From Acheta domesticus (Eukaryota; Arthropoda; Insecta; Orthoptera; Gryllidae): DNA of 64,000 nt. Numbering within the stretch: position 1 is the first letter of the stretch; each line of letters begins with the position of its first letter. Shown here piece after piece: positions 1-11,229 of this stretch. The stretch is from positions 192,292,281 through 192,356,280 of the forward strand of contig JAHLJT010000631.1 of NCBI GenBank assembly GCA_031308135.1, read 5' to 3'. Position numbers and translations under genes: made by a program. The notes beneath the pieces were generated by a model that worked only from the letters and a program-made list of their open reading frames with translations, had not been told where the DNA came from and made no database searches.

Positions 1-1551
1 TTTAGCTGGTTTCCCACACACAATTAGAAAACTTTCTCTTCTTTCATAAGAGTAAGAAAGGAAAAATTTAATAATCAAATACCACATTATAGCATCATAT
101 TGACCATGAATATATTGATCTGCCATTGAAAATTTGAATTTCAATATCCAGTCAAATCTGGATAACACAAAGGTTGATAACACAAATTTTTGATATTTAA
201 AAGCAAGTAAGCTGAAGAAATTTTTTTGGAAGCATCGGTTAACGGATTTTGGAGACCACCACACGGGTTACATTATATTCTGACATTATGCATCACTGTC
301 TGGAAGGGCATTGGGCACACTGGTTAAATGCTTGGGCTTGCGCCACAGAATAGGAACTAGTAACTCGCTAGTTGTGCTCGCGCTGTTCAAATAGCCAATC
401 TTATGATTAGGCCGTGGATTTTTAGGTGTCTAAAATAGGTTCTTTCAGCATTTCAGAGCATTTAAAGCAGCATTTAAATGGTAGAATAGGCACAAATAAG
501 ACACAACACTTAAAAGAAACACGTTGGGCCTGTACCTAAATAGTTCATGAAGATGATGATGAGAAATATGTTTTTTATCATTTGTTATACATATCTCAAT
601 GATAAAAACATAAATCAGTATTATGTAGAATCAGTATTCTGTAAACTATTTATGAACAACTTTAATTGTTTGTCCTTTAGTTAGAATTATTCGTACCGTA
701 TTCTGCCTCACGATAAATTACTAATACTTCTCCAAGTTTTCAAGAGAAAATGAATGTCTCTTATTGGCCAACATCACTTTTCTTTTGTGGAAATTCAATA
801 GCTTTTTCTTAGCAGCGGAGGTAGACTTTTCCACGAAGTCAAGAAGTAGAAGCATGGAGACTTTTATCACAAGATCCTTGTCCTATATATTAATTTCTCG
901 AATTAATATCATCTTTGTCTGATCTGCAGATATGGAAGAAAAAAGTTAAAAGAAGCCACAGACAAAAGAAATTAAGCAAATTAGCCTCATTTTAGGTTCA
1001 TAAAAGTGAAATGAGCTTGTGTAGGCATTATTATTGAAATAAGCTCTTTAAGGCACTATAATATTGACGGGTTTTTGTTCAAATAAATCCAAAATGTAAA
1101 TATAACACTTCATTTAGTACAAGTCACCCAGGAAAAAAAAGGTTTTTACCTAAATATCCATGGTCTACTTATGATATAGTAAGTGTGGAAATTGATAAAC
1201 CATCAAAATATCCTATTCTGGATGGTATATGTTTCACTGTTATTGATTATGGCGTGAAAGGGAAAGTGTCATGTGAAATTTGTAAGCCTGCCAAACAAAC
1301 AATAATAAGTGGTTCCTAAAATTCCAACAACAAATTTTAAGGCGTACATGAAGCATTGAAGCTACTAATAAGCAGTATAGCAGTAAGTGATAAAGCAGTA
1401 TAAGTTCTAAATGCACAAAATGATGTACAATAGACTGAGACTCACTGTTCATTCTGTTTACTACAAAATTTATAATTTCTTCACACATTTTAGAGAATCC
1501 ATTGTGGTGTGATAAGTGAATATGAGAACTATAAAGATGATTGGTGTAGAA

Positions 1552-2635
1552 CAGGTTTGTCCAACTGGCAGCCATTTATTATGGACCACGAAAGGTCATT
1601 AGTCAAAGTGGAAGTCGCTGGCATCCATGTTGGGCGAGAATATTGTGCGCCCAGCACATGCGCCCTGTGGGAGTCAACATCTAATGTAACTAGTGGTGCT
1701 AAAACAGCACGTACTTTCACGCAAAATTACGGGAAAAGTACTTGAATTTTCGAAAAATTGTACATGGCTTTATTTCAAATCTGTCTTTAAGGAACAGATT
1801 TCATTACGGGAAAAACTCTCTATCTTCATAATTATAGTTGTAGGAAGACACCGAAAAAAATTGAACTTTTGCAATTTTCGAAAAATCAGAGTTTTCAGTG
1901 AGCATGAGACTTGCATTATTCTCTTAAATGTTCTTCATACTATCCATCAACAAAATTAAATCAAAAACGATGGAGCAGTTTTTTTTTAAAATTTGGAAAA
2001 TGTTCCAGCGGCTTCATGTTCACCCTCCAAAATTAAAATATCGATTTTAAATTCAAGGGGCCACAACATCAGCTAGACCTATTGGCAAATATCAGTTTTG
2101 ATGAAATCAGCTGAATGGTTTAGCCGCTAGCGTTGTTCACAAATGAACGGACAGACAGATGTTTAGCTTTCATTCAATTTTTTGGTACCTATCAAGGACA
2201 CACAAATCATGGATTCTGGCTACATAATGTATGAGAGAGGATGTTTTCTAAATTCAGCAACAGGATTTATTCACTTTTTTGTTACCAGGACCGTGTAATA
2301 AGATTTTTTTCCACACAAAATTTGCCATTTTTTCTCGCAGCATTACATGACTTTCTCCTGATTGTGTAAGCACAAGAAAGTAAAACTAGATTAAGTTTAC
2401 ATTTAAGAATTTTTTCTAGTAAATTCGAAAACTCAAATCATCCTATGTGTTTCCCTGCTGCATGATACAACCTGATATCACGGATGGTTCTATTCTTTCC
2501 CCTACCGCTTCCCACCCTGTTTCAGAGCAGCTGGGCAAACTTATGAGGTGAACAATATGTGGAAGTCATTTGTGGATCGCCCAAGTAATAAGTTTTAATC
2601 GTAGCCCCTGAGGCCTTGCAAGTTGGACATCCCTG
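1552..2635. mobile_element. hAT-like DNA transposon remnant with 8-bp target duplication
   Basis: The left end reads CAGGTTTGTCCAACTGGC. The right end, read on the minus strand, is CAGGGATGTCCAACTTGC, so these are related inverted termini starting CAGG. Flanking 8-mers match at 6 of 8 positions (GTGTAGAA at 1544-1551, GTCTATAA at 2636-2643), fitting the 8-bp duplications of hAT transposons. No transposase reading frame survives. A hairpin-ended repeat fragment occupies most of the interior, so this is a non-autonomous or deleted copy with a later insertion. Confidence 0.65.
1688..2393 (+). mobile_element. Hairpin-ended repeat (HER), internally deleted copy
   Basis: It starts AACTAGTGGTGCTA and ends in the family's 3' hairpin (ACTTTC...GAAAGT, 2350-2391) preceded by CGCAGCATTACATGA. 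At about 0.7 kb it is less than half the length of the full copy at 20626-22257. A GGACAGACAGA-type motif sits at about 2148. Non-coding. It lies inside the hAT element. Confidence 0.6.
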
Positions 2636-2920
2636 GTCTATAAGATCAAATTCACCTAAGAGGAAAATGAATAGCATTGGGAATAGGGATACTAGTGCCA
2701 AGAAGTTAAAACAAACAGGTTTAACATTAGAGTTCTTCAATATGTAGGAAAAAGGAAAATATCAAACAAAATTGAATCAAAATTTGTTATTAATGGAATG
2801 AGATCCTTATCAATGTTAGTAATAGAATGTCTGAAAAACTAGTAACGTTGAAAGGAAACATGTTCAATTGTAAATCACAGCCAAGTTTTGAGAAATAAAT
2901 TGTGACTCTGAATCACTATT

Positions 2921-3037
2921 GGTTGTATTTTGTATTTTCAAAAGTATTTTAAAATACTATTTTGTATCTAAAATACTTTCAAGGCAGTATTTTGTTTCTG
3001 AAGTACTTTTTTTCAAGTATTTTGCCTGCCTACAACC
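2921..3037. mobile_element. Short MITE-like palindromic element
   Basis: It begins GGTTGTATTTTG and ends CTACAACC, giving inverted ends, with an internal palindrome AGTATTTTAAAATACT. The TTGTATTTTGTATTTT composition is typical of small hAT-related MITEs. No clear target duplication was found, so the superfamily is uncertain. Confidence 0.4.
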
Positions 3038-4144
3038 CATTCAATGTAAAATTTAGCACACACTATTCAGATATGTGTAGTCAGGCAGTGGATATTGATC
3101 CAAGCAATAATAGTCACATTTTGATAGAACTCGTGTTATCATTCTAGATATAATCCATAGAACTGAAACCAGTGTTCTATCAGAAGTTATAATGCTTATA
3201 AACGTATAATTTAATTAAGAAATTTGACTTATTTTGAGCTCTGCTGCCCTACTTCTTTTTAACTTGGCTTCATACTGCAAATTACTAATATAAAGCTATT
3301 ACTACCGCTCAATTGCACTATAAGACCTTCCCTAGCTGTAAAATAAGTTCAGTATTTTGAAGTATGGTATGTGGAAAATTTTAATTGTGTGTTGTTTACT
3401 ATATTTCTATTCTCTTAATGCCCATACGCCCCTGCAGCACTCGCCAGTTCATGTATGTGTCCATATTCACAGTACCTATTGGATTTTTTTTAAAAAGTAA
3501 ATCCTCAAATCCCCTCTTTCAGAAATAAGTTCTGCTTTTGTCTGCATTTTTTCTCCTGAATGAATACTTTTTGCACAAAAAATAAATGATATGCTTTCCT
3601 ATTTATAAACATCCAAAGAGTAACTCAGATTTCTGAGATCCTTGTAATGAAAGCATTCTTTTCTGCATGAAATGGAAGTTTCACTTTAACTATAATATAA
3701 TTTTATTGATGTGACCAGAAAATATTGGCTTGCAGTTACTGTCTTATTTCCTACCATTTGATATTAGTTCTTCCCTTGTGGACTAATCAGAGGTTGTATT
3801 CTGTTTAAAATTCTGATACAGATAATGGGAAAGAAAAGGAGGAGGGAAAAAAAAAAATTATAGTAACATCTGGAAGAACAAGCAGAAAGTGAAAAGATAA
3901 AAGAAATAGCCTTGTACCAGATGAACATTTTCTATATAGTAATCAACCAAAACACACATTTAAATTAATGAGTTTCATAGGCCCATGTTATTTATTGGGC
4001 ACCAGAAAAGTAGGATTAAATAGTCGGATTTTTTTGTATACATTGGTGAAGTTGATAGGAAAGAATGCTTTGTTTTTCATTAGTATCATGTTTTTAATTT
4101 TCTGAAAACAGCCTGTTTTAAAAAGGTTTGCTCTTTGCTTCTAG

Positions 4145-4235
4145 GAACATCATCTCTGCATGGGTGCTAACCCTGCCTGTGGCAGCAGGCCTCAGTGCAC
4201 TTCTTATGTTCATTTTGCAAAACGTTGCCCTGTAG
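4145..4235 (+). CDS. Sodium-dependent phosphate transporter (SLC20/PiT family), last coding exon
   Basis: Directly after a strong acceptor (pyrimidine tract plus CTAG) the frame beginning at 4146 reads NIISAWVLTLPVAAGLSALL, continues for ten more residues, and stops at TAG 4233-4235. SLC20 (PiT) phosphate symporters end in just this way: an (F)RNI-AWxxTxPVAGxLSA transmembrane helix, a few residues, then the stop. PiT proteins co-transport sodium and inorganic phosphate across the plasma membrane through about twelve helices, and this exon supplies the last one. The first base completes a codon split across the intron, consistent with the Arg of RNI. Upstream exons are outside the window or unseen. 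The ATG at 4195 in another frame is a shadow. The match is from memory of the family. Confidence 0.75.
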
Positions 4236-6300
4236 TCGCTGCCCAGCAATGAACAGCTTGCTCAGTCATTCTGGCACAATAGTTTCTAAGAGATTCCAAG
4301 GGAAAACTTCACTCAGAAATGATTCATTCTTCTTTCAAGTAGCAAATGTATCTTCTTTGAAAATTCATTGTTACATGGTTCAGGGACCTACATCCTCTGG
4401 GAATTACCTACATTCTTTCGGAGGCATGACTTTTTTGCTGCTAACATCTGTATTGCTTGCAGATGTGTGGTTGAATCTTAAGATTTAAACATTTCTGAGA
4501 TGAGTTTTCTATTTATTAATATGGATTGAGGGTCAAGTCTCAAATGGTAAAATTCTGAACACTTGTTAAATCTTAACATTCACGGAAGATTTAGTACAAG
4601 TTTTAATTTGTACATCTGTGTACGGAAAATCTTTAGTCTGACCACAAAGTCCAAATTGATATTGTTGAAAGTGTGATGTTCAGTCTATTTTGATGAACAA
4701 TTAAGATTGTGTATGAGTTTTGGGTGCAGAAGTTTTGTAAGAAATGCACTAAAATTGCACCTGTGGGGCAGAGACTGCAAAAGTTGGTTGTGTGTAATGG
4801 AAGTGAGAAGTCTTGGTGGAAAAACCAGCAAACTGTGTTTGCAAAGGAGTGGTGGTTTTTTATTTTTATTTTTTAATAAAAGATAAGCTTTACATACTGC
4901 TGTGCAGCTGTGTCAATGGTAGGTCTGAAACAAAACAAAGAAAGAAATGAATGCATGGGTTGAAGTGGGATAATTACAACCCCACTTGTTGCACTTTGTG
5001 GTGCCTTCCTGTATGCTTGTAGCTTGTGTTGACTGAGAGGGGTTAATTTTTTTTTATTACAATCTGAACGGAATAAGAAGGACCATTGAAAGAGTTAAGA
5101 ATGTATACACATGAATTTCTCTGATTCATTGATTGTGAATAATGATGAACAATGAGAAATTAAAATTTCAATAATTGAACTGTTCAATTGTCAAGTAACA
5201 ATACAAGACTGTCTAAGCACTAATCATTTTCAAAGATGGTGCTGCAAATTGAAAAAAAAAAAATGACTGGAATTGTCGTTCAAAGGCTGTTGCTTGGAGG
5301 ATGTCTCTTAGGCTCTCTCACATCAGATGAGTCCCACAGCAAAAATATTATCTTTCTGCTCTGTCCTCAAAGATGTAAAGAAGTTTATGTGACAGTTTCA
5401 GACATGGTGTGCTCAGTGGGTTCCTCTTATTCCTGTCCGACAATTCTTAATAATAGATATGTATATTTACAAGTGCCTTATTTTATCAGTATTTTAATTC
5501 TTATTGTTGCTGCTGCTACTACTACTGTAATGTATAATGAATGCCCTTTCCTTGTATATCAGTCAAAATATATGAGACATTTTCTTAGTAGAACTTCAAA
5601 ACTGTTTGTTTGATATTGTGTTAGTATACATTTTGAATGTGAATTTGCAGTGTGATTGTATCTCTTGCTATTGTGAATGTTTCTTAAATACAACTGGAAA
5701 TTTTCTCCCTAGTATGTATGTGTAAGTAGTGTACTGTGACTTGAAAAGATATCTAACAATGTTTCTTAATGACTAGCATCTCTTATACATTTCTAATAAA
5801 GTTTCAAAGGAAATGTGATCAGGAAATTCATTTTCTTGAATGAAATTCACAATGGTCAAGGTACTGTGTTGCATTTTACACATAAGTGACAATTTTGTGA
5901 AATTCCGATATGATAGGCTAAGCAAATTGTGTTTATTTATTTATTTGCCATTACATTTGTGCTGTAACAGATTCAGTAACATTACGAATGCTGATTTGAA
6001 AAATACAGTATTTTGTTTGGACATGTTTTATTTATTTCTGATTTATGATCATTATTAAGATCTGGATATTTTTTCTTCCATGTGCATTTGCAAGATAGCA
6101 TAATGCTTTTCTACCCTAACAATTGATATATTATGAAGAGAAATTTGGTAAATTATGATTTTACTGAGCAGTGGAAGGTATTTTGAACACTTGACTTTGG
6201 AGGAATAATGATAATATGAAATTTAAAGTTATTTATTCTTGAAGTAAGTTATCTATGAAGATAGTTTAGAAGATGTTGATAGATGTCAATAAAAAGAGAA
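4236..6300 (+). other. Probable 3' UTR of the phosphate transporter gene
   Basis: AT-rich, T-rich DNA without conserved coding follows the stop codon. AATAAA polyadenylation signals on the plus strand lie at 4875-4880, 5795-5800 and 6288-6293, so alternative 3' ends are possible. The open frames here (for example 5236-5613) have low-complexity composition and no recognisable domain. Confidence 0.5.
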
Positions 6301-7889
6301 AATTGCTACAACAGAAACATTGTTTGGTGTCATTGTTAACAGCGAATTTGCTTGCATGAAATGAATGATATGTGTTTTTGCATGTTGTTACATAGTTATA
6401 CTTCCTCGTTTCTTCCATTTAACTCATGGTTGAAATGTGTAATGGGTTGCAGTCCTAGAAATGATTTGTGTAACAGTGGAGAAACCATTTTTGAAAAACC
6501 TGTTTATGAAGAACTATTCTTGTATACCTGTGTCTGTCTGGGATTGAGGCTTCAGATATCAATGCTTGTTTGTTTCCCACTTCTGCACCCCTGAAACTGT
6601 AATGGAGGAGTTTCCTTGTTAGTGCCTGGTGCATGTTTTGTGGGAATGGAGTAGACTCGAGGGACTAAGGGGTTGGCTGATCAGCAGCTCTGCCCCAGGG
6701 AAGGTTGACAGTTAATTCATTGAAAAGTCTAAATCTGTCTACCTTCCTCTGCTCTCTCAATCAGCGAAAACACTGCAGTATGTCCAGGTGGACTAACTAG
6801 TAATTTTGCATTGCGCCTGTGAACAGGGATACATACAGAGAAATGAGTATTTTTAATAAGTGCATATTTTTTTGGAGATGGTATTGAATAACTGCTGTGC
6901 GCTTGAATGTGAAATAGGATTGCAAGAGAATCTCAATGATAGGACTCCTAGCCCACCTTTTCAAGAGAGAGTAGCTTTGGCTCCACAGTAGCCTCTGACG
7001 ACATTCCACTGTGTTGAAAATTGAAAATGTAGTTTGTTAAAGATCCCTATCATAAGGTTGGATTCCCTTTGTATTTGAAATGTTGATTTCTGTGTTTGAA
7101 CTGCAGGCATCTTCTTGGGAGAAATCAATTGTTCTATTATGCATATCTTTAACAGTAAAAAACTCTGACTCAAAGAAAATCATAAAAATTAATGTCTTAA
7201 ACTGTGCAATTTACTTTTTTTCCATCTAGCTATCTGTGTACTGGATGTTAAATTTCACTGCACAGTAGTTCAATAGCTGGCCACTCCCATGTTGCCTAAA
7301 TGTTTGTTCAGGTTTATGTAGTATACCCTGGTAGTGACACAGGGTAATGGCAGTGCTGGTAATGGGAAAACAACCATTGCTTCCACTGTGCTTCAGTCTT
7401 ACCCTCAACAATAGAGCTGTTTAGGCAGTTTGGTGTTCTGTGTAACAACCGGCTGTTAGTTGTCACTAATCCTTCATGTTTCAGACTAGCTCTTGTTGAA
7501 TATTGTTATTTGTTAGTCACAGCCCATGTTCTTTATTTGTTGCAATGAGAATTGTCTGTTTCTGCAATGATGACCTATCTGTTCAAGAATTTAAAAATTT
7601 GAAAAATGTAAGGAAGAAAAGTGATCTCCAGACTGTGTACATTTAACTTTGTTACTATTTTGCTTTTTTTAAAACAATACAGAAAATATATTAGCAATTT
7701 ATCCCCAAAAGGATAAATCTATGAATGTTACTAGTATTTTTTTATTTCCTATCTTCTACTTCATGTATCATGTTTGTTTTTTGAGGAATAATATTTTTTA
7801 TTAGGCGAACATTCATTTTTTCAAGATCATTAATACAGCATGTGCTTAGTTTAATTTTATTTTAAATCAAAAATTCATTAATTTTAAAA
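6301..7889. other. Intergenic DNA, nothing recognised
   Basis: AT-rich sequence with only short random open frames. No repeat ends, tRNA-like boxes or domain signatures were seen. Confidence 0.4.
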
Positions 7890-7890
7890 T

Positions 7891-8230
7891 TGGTTGACCC
7901 ACTGGTATAGAGGCTTGGGGCAGATGCACCCCAGTAAAAGAACACCAGGAATGTGGATTCAAATCCCATGTAAGATGTGGATGTTTGAGATGTGTTTGGG
8001 GTATGGGGACATTCCCAATTCCTCAAGTATCTCCTTTGAAGCTTAACCCTTCCCCAAATTCTTTGGTCTTGCTGGTAATCCGTGAGATCTCACACTGAGG
8101 AATGGGCTCCTAATCCCTAAAAGATATAAGAATTGGACTATATCAACACGAATATGGGAGTTATGTAAACTAGTGGCAGCTTGTGCACGTTTCTAAAGAA
8201 GAAGAAGAAGAAAGAAGAATACATATACAC
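7891..8230 (+). mobile_element. tRNA-derived SINE
   Basis: The head resembles a tRNA gene: an A-box-like CCACTGGTATAGAGGC at about 7899 and a B-box-like GGATTCAAATCCC at 7955-7967. An unrelated body of about 230 bp follows, then a (GAA)n tail near 8196-8219 and CATA-type repeats. This is the layout of a Pol III SINE. The target duplication was not identified. Confidence 0.6.
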
Positions 8231-8395
8231 ATAATACATGTATACATGTGGTATTGAACTGAATTAATCCACTTAAAACATGAAATTTACTTAGTAACAC
8301 CCAAAAACAGGCCTGCACAACACCTCCCGCGGGCATTCTGCACTTGCGAGCCGATCGTCTCGGACAGACTTGCGGACCAACAGTGCCGAAAGTGT

Positions 8396-8599
8396 TCCTA
8401 CTCCCCACTATACTGCGATTTTCGTAACTTTGCCCCTGAGAGGAATCAGCTGTTGCCGGTTTCATTCAATCAGTAGCTTAAAAGTCACCGTAGTGACGTC
8501 ACTTAAGCGAATTATAAGCTCCCGATTGGATGGCAGCAAAACAGCTAATTCCTATCAGGGACAAAGTTTTAAAAAATCGCAGTATAGTGGGGAGTAGGA
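8396..8599. mobile_element. MITE with about 60-bp terminal inverted repeats
   Basis: The 204-bp element begins TCCTACTCCCCACTATACTG and ends with the exact reverse complement of its first 27 bases. Homology between the two ends continues, with few mismatches, for about 60 bases. The centre contains a palindromic TGACGTCA site (about 8494-8501). It has no coding capacity. The flanks show no convincing target duplication, so the superfamily is open. Confidence 0.8.
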
Positions 8600-10019
8600 A
8601 GCTTTGTGGGGAGGGGAGAAGTCTGACGTAGCACGACGCGACCACGTAGATTGAATGCCTGGGCGTCTAATCCAATGATACATGCTGCAGAATTATATGC
8701 ATACTTGTATAAATGGATTATGTCTAGTATTTCAAGTTACAAGGGCCATAATTCACTGTTTACACTTTGTCCACTGCTGTATATCCACGTTTGTATCCAC
8801 CATTATATGTATTTTCCTTTTTGAATTAAAAAAAAAGTGCTCATTGCGATTCTTAAGCAATATTTCAAAGCAGTAGCTTTTTTAAAAATTGTATTATTTA
8901 ATTCTAACAAAAAATTCAATTTATAATATTCCTGATGAACAATCAATCATTAATCTCCAAATAATAACAAAATGAAAATTATGAGATCAATCTCTTTAAT
9001 GAAGCTTGACATAAAAATAGAATATTTGGCAATTTAAGAAGGGTAATGTTTAATACCACATATATTGGTGACCATTTTCTCCCATTATGAAACTGAATAA
9101 AAGAGATCAATGAGCAAACCTCCGTGACAATATGTTGCGGACAATCATGAAGTTATGATGGGTATTGTTAAATAGAATGCAAAGAGCTTAATATTTTTAC
9201 ATGATGTCGTAAACGACTCTTGCCAAAATTTAAGCAGAAAATAATCATGATTTTTCAGAATAATGTTTTGTTTTAATAGAAGCTCTTATTCAATTAAATA
9301 TAGTTAATGAAAAAATATTGATGTCATCATTAATAAAAAAAGCATTATAATTTTGAGTTTAACAAAACACTAAATTTGTGATTACATTGTAGCAAAGCGA
9401 ATTATATTATCAGCCTCTACAAGCAATTATAATACTCGGTGTCCAAATTAATATGTATAATTCGTTGTAGTTTCATATTTCGCACTGTCATATATCGACA
9501 ACAAACATTTACAATATAATACAAAAAGCAATATTACTTGAACTGTATGTGACCGTTATGTTATCGTCGATTGCTCCTTAAATTTACGTGCTATGGTTCG
9601 AATTGCGCTTTCTAATTGGTGATCCCCACTCCTAGAGTGAATCTCATCCCCACCCTTCATTGATTTTCACATTTGCACCCGAGCTGCTCGCGCGCACCTC
9701 CTGACGTTAGTAAAAGGGCACAATGCTGTGCACAAAAATGCCCGAAAAGAACACACACATTAAAGACGCATAATCTGCAAACATTCTCTTTCTTCCACCT
9801 TAAAGGCCATGGACACTTATTAGGCCACAGAGGAGAAATAACGCCTTCATGGTGCAAGTAATCTTTCAACAACCCCAGTCTGGGAATTCAATTTCATATA
9901 CAAATCGGAAATATATACAATTAAAGGGGAAAATCTTTATATTTTCTAATTAATTTCACCGTTAATCTCCAATCTTTGTGGAGATCAGAGATGACAGAAG
10001 AAACGAAACGAACAAAACA
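8600..10019. other. Intergenic AT-rich DNA
   Basis: No gene or repeat was recognised. The sequence at 9655-9870 is open on both strands but has no domain signature and is probably chance. Confidence 0.4.
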
Positions 10020-10310
10020 AGGTATTTCACGATTGGTCGTAGTGCTCATCGCGTCATCACACATCGCTCATCAAGTCAAACGCGCACTAACGTTGCGTCA
10101 CGAGCGTTGCGTAGATGCGTGTCACAACTCAAGCAAGACTCTCAAGCTACAACGTACGTCAAGATGACGCGCGTTGGCAACAACGTGCGTCGCTACGAGC
10201 GCTGTTTCGCGAAAGATGTAGAGTTAATCTACGACGCGCATTAAGTGACTCGTGGGCAACGCAACGTCATCAGCGTAAGAGGACGCGCGTCAACGCAACA
10301 GTTTGTTTCA
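10020..10310. repeat. CpG-rich patch with repeated CGTCA/TGACG motifs
   Basis: In otherwise AT-rich DNA this stretch is full of ACGTC, GCGTCA, GACGCGCG and TTGCGT words on both strands. Loosely inverted segments occur (GTTGCGTCACGAGCGTTGCG near 10092 and CAACGCAACGTCATCAGCG near 10258). It may be an old palindromic element or a regulatory CpG patch. The open frames across it are a by-product of the composition. Confidence 0.35.
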
Positions 10311-10483
10311 CAGGCCTGAAACTAACCAAACTAAATACTTAAGTGCGCCAGAAATATATTAACCAGAAACGATACTGCTTCTGGAACGAAACCTTACTAA
10401 CCTTACACTGCAGGGAATTTTGTTACTTCCCAAGAACGAAATTGGAATTTAGTTTATACTAGGAAAACCCGGCAGACGTTCTG

Positions 10484-10590
10484 CCCTTCATCTCCCTCTT
10501 TCCCCTCCCATCACCCTTTCTCACTGTCTCTCCCTCCCTCCCCCTGTCCCTGTCTGTCTCTGTCTCTGCCGCTCTCTGTCCCTCTCATTC
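10484..10590. repeat. Polypyrimidine tract
   Basis: About 100 bases are almost purely C and T on the plus strand (CCCTCTTTCCCCTCCC, then CTCTGTCTCTG). Such homopurine/homopyrimidine runs can adopt triplex DNA. It sits upstream of a TATA box (10785) and could also be the eroded tail of a retroelement. Confidence 0.6.
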
Positions 10591-10689
10591 ACATTTACTT
10601 GCAGATTCTGCACATCTCTGAGCAAGTGAGGTAATATCAGGAAGCGCCGGACCAGCAAAAATGTATTAGAATGTTTAACAAAGGCTGTA

Positions 10690-11120
10690 GCTAAGCGGCG
10701 ATGACGCACCGAGACTTTCTGTCCTAGTGTGGACGCGACGGTAGGGCGGAGGCAATGGGGGCGGCGGGTAGCGCTGAAAGTCCTATATAAGGCCACGAGA
10801 ACAATGACTAGTTCTTCTTGGTTCCTAGCAGCGTGTGCGTGAGTTTGTGATAGTGGTGCGTGGGGGCAAGGGACAGGCAATTCATTGTCGTAACTAGGAG
10901 ACATGTAGTAGGACTCAGCGGTGCTCCGCACAAGGAATATTGGTCGTATGTTGCGGTGTGGGAGCCGTTCACTAAAAGATCTCTCCTAGCAGTGGTTTCT
11001 ATTTATTTAGTTAATTGTAAGCAGTGCAAATAGTTATTTCTGACTATGGCCTAGTTTATGAATAACCTTACTGTTCTTACAACCTCCTCTCGTCTGTGTT
11101 CTGATTACATTCGTATGGCA
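10690..11120 (+). promoter_or_regulatory. TATA-containing promoter or solo-LTR-like block
   Basis: A GC- and CpG-richer block contains a TATATAAGG box at about 10785, followed by potential start sites 25-35 bases on. No open reading frame follows. Further on are TTTATGAATAACCTTACTG and TCTGATTACA, which would suit the R-U5 end of a solo long terminal repeat. I could not find matching TG...CA ends with a target duplication, so promoter and LTR readings remain equal. Confidence 0.3.
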
Positions 11121-11229
11121 CCACAGTAATAACTAGAGGTCGGATTACCATGTACTATCAAATGCTAAAATATGCATGCAAACATGCACTATCAAATAGC
11201 CATATATAGTAGAATAGATTGATAGTATT

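Larger units (their letters stand above)
1..4144 (+). other. Intronic/upstream DNA of the phosphate transporter gene
   Basis: This stretch lies 5' of a terminal coding exon on the plus strand and ends in a good splice acceptor (a pyrimidine-rich run, then CTAG at 4141-4144), so at least its 3' part should be intron. I found no other exon of that gene in it. It contains a hAT-like element with a nested repeat (1552-2635) and a small palindromic MITE (2921-3037). The rest is AT-rich with no recognisable coding. Confidence 0.55.

Noticed and set aside
300..420. Weak tRNA-like boxes (CACTGGTTAAATGC and TGTTCAAATAGCC)
   Set aside because: B box too poor and no tail or target duplication.
1240..1745. 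Overlapping plus and minus frames of 60-111 codons
   Set aside because: No domain. They overlap a hAT end and AT-rich DNA.
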